Positions 35,229-38,349 of a stretch of 38,349 nucleotides of DNA are shown here, one piece after another (within the stretch, counting starts at the first letter, position 1; each line of letters starts with the position of its first letter). A model generated the notes under the pieces. That model searched no databases, was not told where the DNA came from, and worked only from the letters and a program-made list of their open reading frames with translations. Source of the DNA: an uncultured Clostridia bacterium (lineage in GTDB: Bacteria; Bacillota; Clostridia; TANB77; CAG-508); assembly GCA_947624405.1 (NCBI GenBank), contig CANQKB010000003.1, forward strand, positions 1 through 38,349. Direction: 5' to 3'. A program made the position numbers and the translations under genes.

Positions 35229-36375
35229 TTATACCTTTCTTACTTCCTCCACAATCCTTGCCAAATTGTCTATAAGGAAATCCACATCCTCTTTTGTATT
35301 TTCTTCACCAAAAGTTACACGTAAAGCCGAATTTATATATTCCTTAGGTGTACCTATAGCAATAAGCACATGAGATGGTTCTGGTTCGCCTGAATTACAC
35401 GCAGAACCTGCTGATGCACATATTCCACATGCATCTAATTTCAAAAGTAAATTTTCTCCTTCTACACCTTTGAAAGAAAAATTTGCATTACCTGAAAGCC
35501 TATCATATCTTGCTCCATTTAGTTTCACATTTGATATTCTTTTTTCCACTTCTGTAATATAGTACTCTCTTAAATCAATAAGTTTTTTATTATACTCATC
35601 TATATTTCTATTTGCTATTTCTATTGCTTTACCAAGCCCTACAATTTCTGCAACATTTTCCGTTCCTGCTCTTTTATTTTTCTCTTGATGTCCTCCATCT
35701 AATATTCTTTCAAAATCTACTTCACTTTTTATATACAAGGCTCCAACACCTTTTGGTCCATAAAATTTGTGTGCTGAAAGAGATAAAGCATCTATTCCTA
35801 TATCATGCACATTAATTTTAATGTTTCCTATTCCCTGCACAGAATCTGTATGAAAATATATTCCATGTTTTTTTGCAATACTTGCAATTTGTTTAATTGG
35901 TTCTATTGTTCCTACCTCATTATTGGCAGTCATTATAGATATTAGAATGGTTTCATTTGTTATTGCATTTTCTAATTCATCTAACTTAACTTTCCCGCTC
36001 CTCATCTACATTAACATAAGTTATTCTATATCCTTGTTTTTGAAGTGATTTACATGAGTTTAGTATAGCATGATGCTCAACTTTACTTGTGATTATATGA
36101 TTTCCTTTACTCCTATTTGCATATGCAATTCCCTTTATTGCCAAATTATCGCTTTCACTTCCACAACCTGTAAAATATATTTCTTTAGGTTTTGCACCTA
36201 TTGCATAAGCCACTTGCTCTCTTGCGTGTTCTATTGCTCTTCTACTTTGCCTTCCTATACTGTATATTGATGATGGATTTCCAAAATTTAATCCAAAATA
36301 TGGTATCATTTCTCTTAAAACTTCATCCTTTACATATGTTGTTGCTGAATGGTCAAAGTATCTAATTTTGTTCAT
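35229..36375 (-). CDS. Cysteine desulfurase (NifS/IscS-like) with one CGG +1 site
   Basis: 381 aa, normal for the family. Takes sulfur from cysteine for Fe-S clusters and thiolated tRNAs, using PLP. Signatures: YFDHSATTYV, GNPSSIYSIGRQSRRAIEHAR, FTGCGSESDNLAIKG, SKVEHHAIL, the PLP lysine in SLSAHKFYGPKGVGALY, and the catalytic Cys in ASAGSACNSGEPEPSHVL. The zero frame reads GAG-GAG-CGG-GAA and stops at AGT-TAA. Skipping C35997 gives VDEEGKVKLDELENAI, the usual VDxxGxIDLxxL of NifS proteins. Convergent with the U32 gene. NifS versus IscS cannot be decided; no iscU or iscR is visible. Confidence 0.9.
35994..35997 (-). other. CGGG recoding site (read as Gly) in the cysteine desulfurase gene
   Basis: Zero frame GAG-CGG-GAA-AGT-TAA. 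Skipping C35997 gives GAG-GGG-AAA-GTT. The only site with G in fourth position. Confidence 0.9.
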
Positions 36376-36447
36376 GTACTTTCCCTCCTATCCTTATTAG
36401 CTTATGTGTTTTAAGAAGTTTTAGAACTCAATATAGTAATAATGCGC

Positions 36448-36484
36448 AAAAAAAGAAATGCCATTATTTTTGACATTTCTTTTT
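36448..36484 (-). terminator. Intrinsic terminator after the anchored hypothetical gene
   Basis: Minus strand AAAAAGAAATGTC, loop AAAAATAAT, GGCATTTCTTTTTTT. A 13-bp stem with one G-U and a T-run; it ends the ileS/hypothetical transcript before the desulfurase. Confidence 0.75.
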
Positions 36485-36489
36485 GTTCA

Positions 36490-36960
36490 TCAATCTTGTG
36501 CAAATAAATAGTCTATTGTCTTTGTTTCACTAGTACAATAAAATTTATTATTTTCATATTCAATATAATAATAATGTTCTAGTGATGGATCCTCAATCAA
36601 TTCTTGACTTCCACTGTTTATTTCTGCTAACAAATCCTTTATTTGTTCTTCTGTTAATTTAATCTTTTTTACTTTGTAATGATGTCCTTTTTCAAAAATT
36701 GAAACTTTTGGATAATATACATCCTCATCGAATATATAATATGCTATATTTTTTTCTGTATTAACTAAAACTTTTTTATAAATTCCCGAATACCCTGTAT
36801 CTGGAGTAAATTGCGGTGTTGTATTATAAGTTATACTTATATCATATTTTATGCTATTTATATAACTTTCATAAATCTTATTTTTACATAGGAATATTAC
36901 TGCTATTACGGCTATTAATATAATTAAAATTATTAATATTTTTTTCCTACTCATTTTCAT
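36490..36960 (-). CDS. Hypothetical membrane-anchored protein
   Basis: 156 aa. N-terminal Lys/Arg then a single membrane helix (about 8-25: IILIILIAVIAVIFLC), and an extracytoplasmic domain of about 130 residues with many Tyr and beta-like segments (SGIYKKVLVNTEKNIAYYIFDEDVYYPKVSIFEKG). I do not recognise the family. The ATG directly follows the ileS stop (TAGATG), and its ribosome site GGAGG lies in the last ileS codons, so translation is coupled. Confidence 0.7.
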   Translation of the reverse strand: MKMSRKKILIILIILIAVIAVIFLCKNKIYESYINSIKYDISITYNTTPQFTPDTGYSGIYKKVLVNTEKNIAYYIFDEDVYYPKVSIFEKGHHYKVKKIKLTEEQIKDLLAEINSGSQELIEDPSLEHYYYIEYENNKFYCTSETKTIDYLFAQD

Positions 36961-38349
36961 CTATCTTGCTACCTCCACACTTATATTCAACTTTTCACCA
37001 TTTATGTTACACTCTGTGCCATGTTCTTGGCTTTCTCTAATTATTAAATCTATTGTAAGTGTTTCTTTCTTTATGATAGCTTCATTATCTTTTGCAATTT
37101 TTTCAAGCATTTCATTTCCAGATAAATATAGATAAATTCTATCTAAAACTTCAAATCCACGCTCTTTTCTAAGATTTTGCACTTTTGATATTATTTCTCT
37201 TACATATCCTTCATTTTTTAATTCCTCAGTAATTGCTGTATCTAAAACAACTCCAACTGTTCCAGAACCTGCAAATGCAAATCCATCTTTTCCCTTCATT
37301 GTAACAAGCAAGTTGTCTTCGTTTAATTCTATCTTTTCATCTCCTACTTGTATTTCATGAGATTTTCCTGCTTTTATTTTTGTTGCAAGTTCCATTTGAT
37401 TACATTTTGCAATTTCTTGCTTTATTTGAGGAATTAACTTGCCGTATGTTTTGCCAAGTACAGGTAAATTTGGAAGTATCTCGAAGTTAACATATTTCGA
37501 CATATCAGCTCCAAGTTCTACTTTCTTAATATTTAGCTCATCTTTGATAATATCACCATAATATTCTGGCAATGTTTCAAGTGAAATTAACATTTCTGAC
37601 AAAGGCTGTCTATTCTTTATATTAGCTGAATTTCTCGCACTTCTGCCAAGTTTAACAATCTCATATGCTAAATCCATCTCTTGCTCTAATTTTTTGTCTA
37701 CGGCTTTTTCATCATATTCTGGCCATTTACATAAATGAACACTTTCAACTGCGTATTTATCCAAATTGATTACTAAGTTTTGATAAATTTCTTCTGCTAT
37801 AAATGGCACAAATGGAGCTATAACTTTTGTAAGTGTAACTAAAACTCTATATAATGTAACAAAAGCTCCTAGCTTATCATCTGTTAATTCATTACCCCAG
37901 AATCTTGTTCTATTACGTCTTACATACCAGTTTGAAAGTTCATCAACAAATTCTTCAATCTTTAATGCAGAGCCTGTAATATCATAGCTTTCAAGTCCTT
38001 TATCAACTTCATTAATCAATGTATTTAGTTTTGACATTATCCATTTATCCATTACATTCTTTGATACAAAATCTTTATATGCAAGTGGATTTATGCTATC
38101 AATATTTGCATATAATACATAGAATGAATATACATTCCACAACGTTCCTAGGAATCTTCTTGATGTATCTCCAACATCTTCCATAGAAAATCTTGTTGGA
38201 AGCCATGGGCTACTTGCTGTATAGAAATGCCATCTTGTTGCATCTGCACCTTCTTTTTCTATTACTTCAAATGGATCTACAACATTTCCTTTTGATTTTG
38301 ACATTTTTAATCCTTTTTTATCTAGCACATGTCCTAAAACAATACAATT
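36961..38349 (-). CDS. ileS: Isoleucyl-tRNA synthetase, C-terminal part
   Basis: The visible 462 residues are the 3' part; the frame is open to the window edge, so the GTG at 38328 is not a start. It begins at the catalytic loop GLKMSKSKGNVVDPFEVIEKEGADATRWHFY (KMSKS), followed by the anticodon-binding domain (WYVRRNRTRFWGNELTDDKL, APFVPFIAEEIYQNL, SVHLCKWPE, ARNSANIKNRQPLSEML) and a C-terminal domain typical of the eukaryote-like IleRS type (VGVVLDTAITEELKNEGYVREII). Charges tRNA-Ile. No in-frame CGG. It leads the hypothetical gene at 36960. Confidence 0.9.
   Translation of the reverse strand, partial: NCIVLGHVLDKKGLKMSKSKGNVVDPFEVIEKEGADATRWHFYTASSPWLPTRFSMEDVGDTSRRFLGTLWNVYSFYVLYANIDSINPLAYKDFVSKNVMDKWIMSKLNTLINEVDKGLESYDITGSALKIEEFVDELSNWYVRRNRTRFWGNELTDDKLGAFVTLYRVLVTLTKVIAPFVPFIAEEIYQNLVINLDKYAVESVHLCKWPEYDEKAVDKKLEQEMDLAYEIVKLGRSARNSANIKNRQPLSEMLISLETLPEYYGDIIKDELNIKKVELGADMSKYVNFEILPNLPVLGKTYGKLIPQIKQEIAKCNQMELATKIKAGKSHEIQVGDEKIELNEDNLLVTMKGKDGFAFAGSGTVGVVLDTAITEELKNEGYVREIISKVQNLRKERGFEVLDRIYLYLSGNEMLEKIAKDNEAIIKKETLTIDLIIRESQEHGTECNINGEKLNISVEVAR

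Noticed and set aside
1975..35997. The 14 breaks as sequencing/assembly errors
   Set aside because: Random extra C bases should fall on either strand, in any codon phase and in intergenic DNA. All 14 are on the sense strand, at codon boundaries, before GGN Gly codons, and leave no normal in-frame CGG. They are not in homopolymers. Raw reads would settle it.
1975..35997. The broken genes as pseudogenes
   Set aside because: There is only one class of lesion, active-site motifs are intact on both sides, and housekeeping genes such as rnhA and a cysteine desulfurase are included. Decay would give mixed stops, deletions and other indels.
1975..35997. Simple reassignment of CGG to another amino acid
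   Set aside because: Replacing CGG by any amino acid leaves the downstream frame wrong. Three sites have a stop as the very next zero-frame codon (TAA, TGA, TAG).

Overview
The window looks like the chromosome of a low-GC, spore-forming Clostridia-type Firmicute, probably an uncultured gut lineage. Support: strongly AT-rich DNA, AGGAGG-type ribosome binding sites, TTGaca/TATAAT-like promoters, and the genes spoIIM, ireB, ruvX, tmcAL, a DUF1292 protein and a small Gly/Cys-rich membrane protein. I see no rRNA, tRNA, CRISPR array or complete transposon.

Main discovery. Ten genes appear broken by frameshifts, 14 breaks in all, and every break is the same event. An in-frame CGG codon must be followed by a +1 shift, so that CGGN is read as one residue, glycine (C skipped, GGN read). 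I hand-scanned every CGG on the sense strand of every gene. All 14 in-frame CGGs are frameshift points, and none is read as Arg. About 45 other CGG trinucleotides lie out of frame (for example TTC-GGA or GCG-GAT) and do nothing. CGT, CGC and CGA are used normally as Arg. The new glycines fall on conserved family positions, for example GNPGPGGWG in RNase HI. This points to a genome-wide recoding: CGG has lost its Arg meaning and CGGN behaves as a natural four-base glycine codon or obligatory +1 shift site. The affected genes are annotated here as intact.

Layout. 1-2134 (+): 3' part of a MgtA-type P-type ATPase. 17461 down to 2181 (-): a 12-gene polysaccharide operon with one promoter (17433-17461) and one shared terminator (2144-2179). 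In order it reads manC, GT4, gmd, rmd-like reductase, GT4, Wzy-like polymerase, GT4, GT4, Wzx flippase, GT-C membrane protein, phosphohexomutase, manA. It supplies GDP-mannose and probably GDP-D-rhamnose, assembles a repeat unit, flips it and polymerises it. 17778-20675 (-): xerD-like recombinase, a 4-TM protein and a bactofilin-like secreted/membrane protein. 20693-23478 (-): a 179-aa HD-like protein, an 87-aa protein, an EndoQ-like PHP nuclease and spoIIM. 23522-25229 (-): ROK sugar kinase and RNase HI. 25348-26580 (+): tmcAL. 26624-31619 (-): a membrane protein, a TadZ/CpaE-like ATPase with AT-hooks, a GAF/degenerate-GGDEF protein, ireB, ruvX and DUF1292. 31767-32636: a ferritin-like small protein and a Gly/Cys-rich membrane peptide. 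32770-35177 (+): U32 peptidase-family protein. 35229-38349 (-): cysteine desulfurase, an anchored hypothetical protein and the C-terminal part of ileS.

Non-coding structure. A ~140-bp inverted-repeat element occurs three times (17520, 24462, 32261) with a constant core but locus-specific, mutually complementary outer arms. A second long inverted-repeat element sits at the end of rnhA (24679-24806). A short leader motif that can fold the Shine-Dalgarno into a hairpin recurs before three genes.
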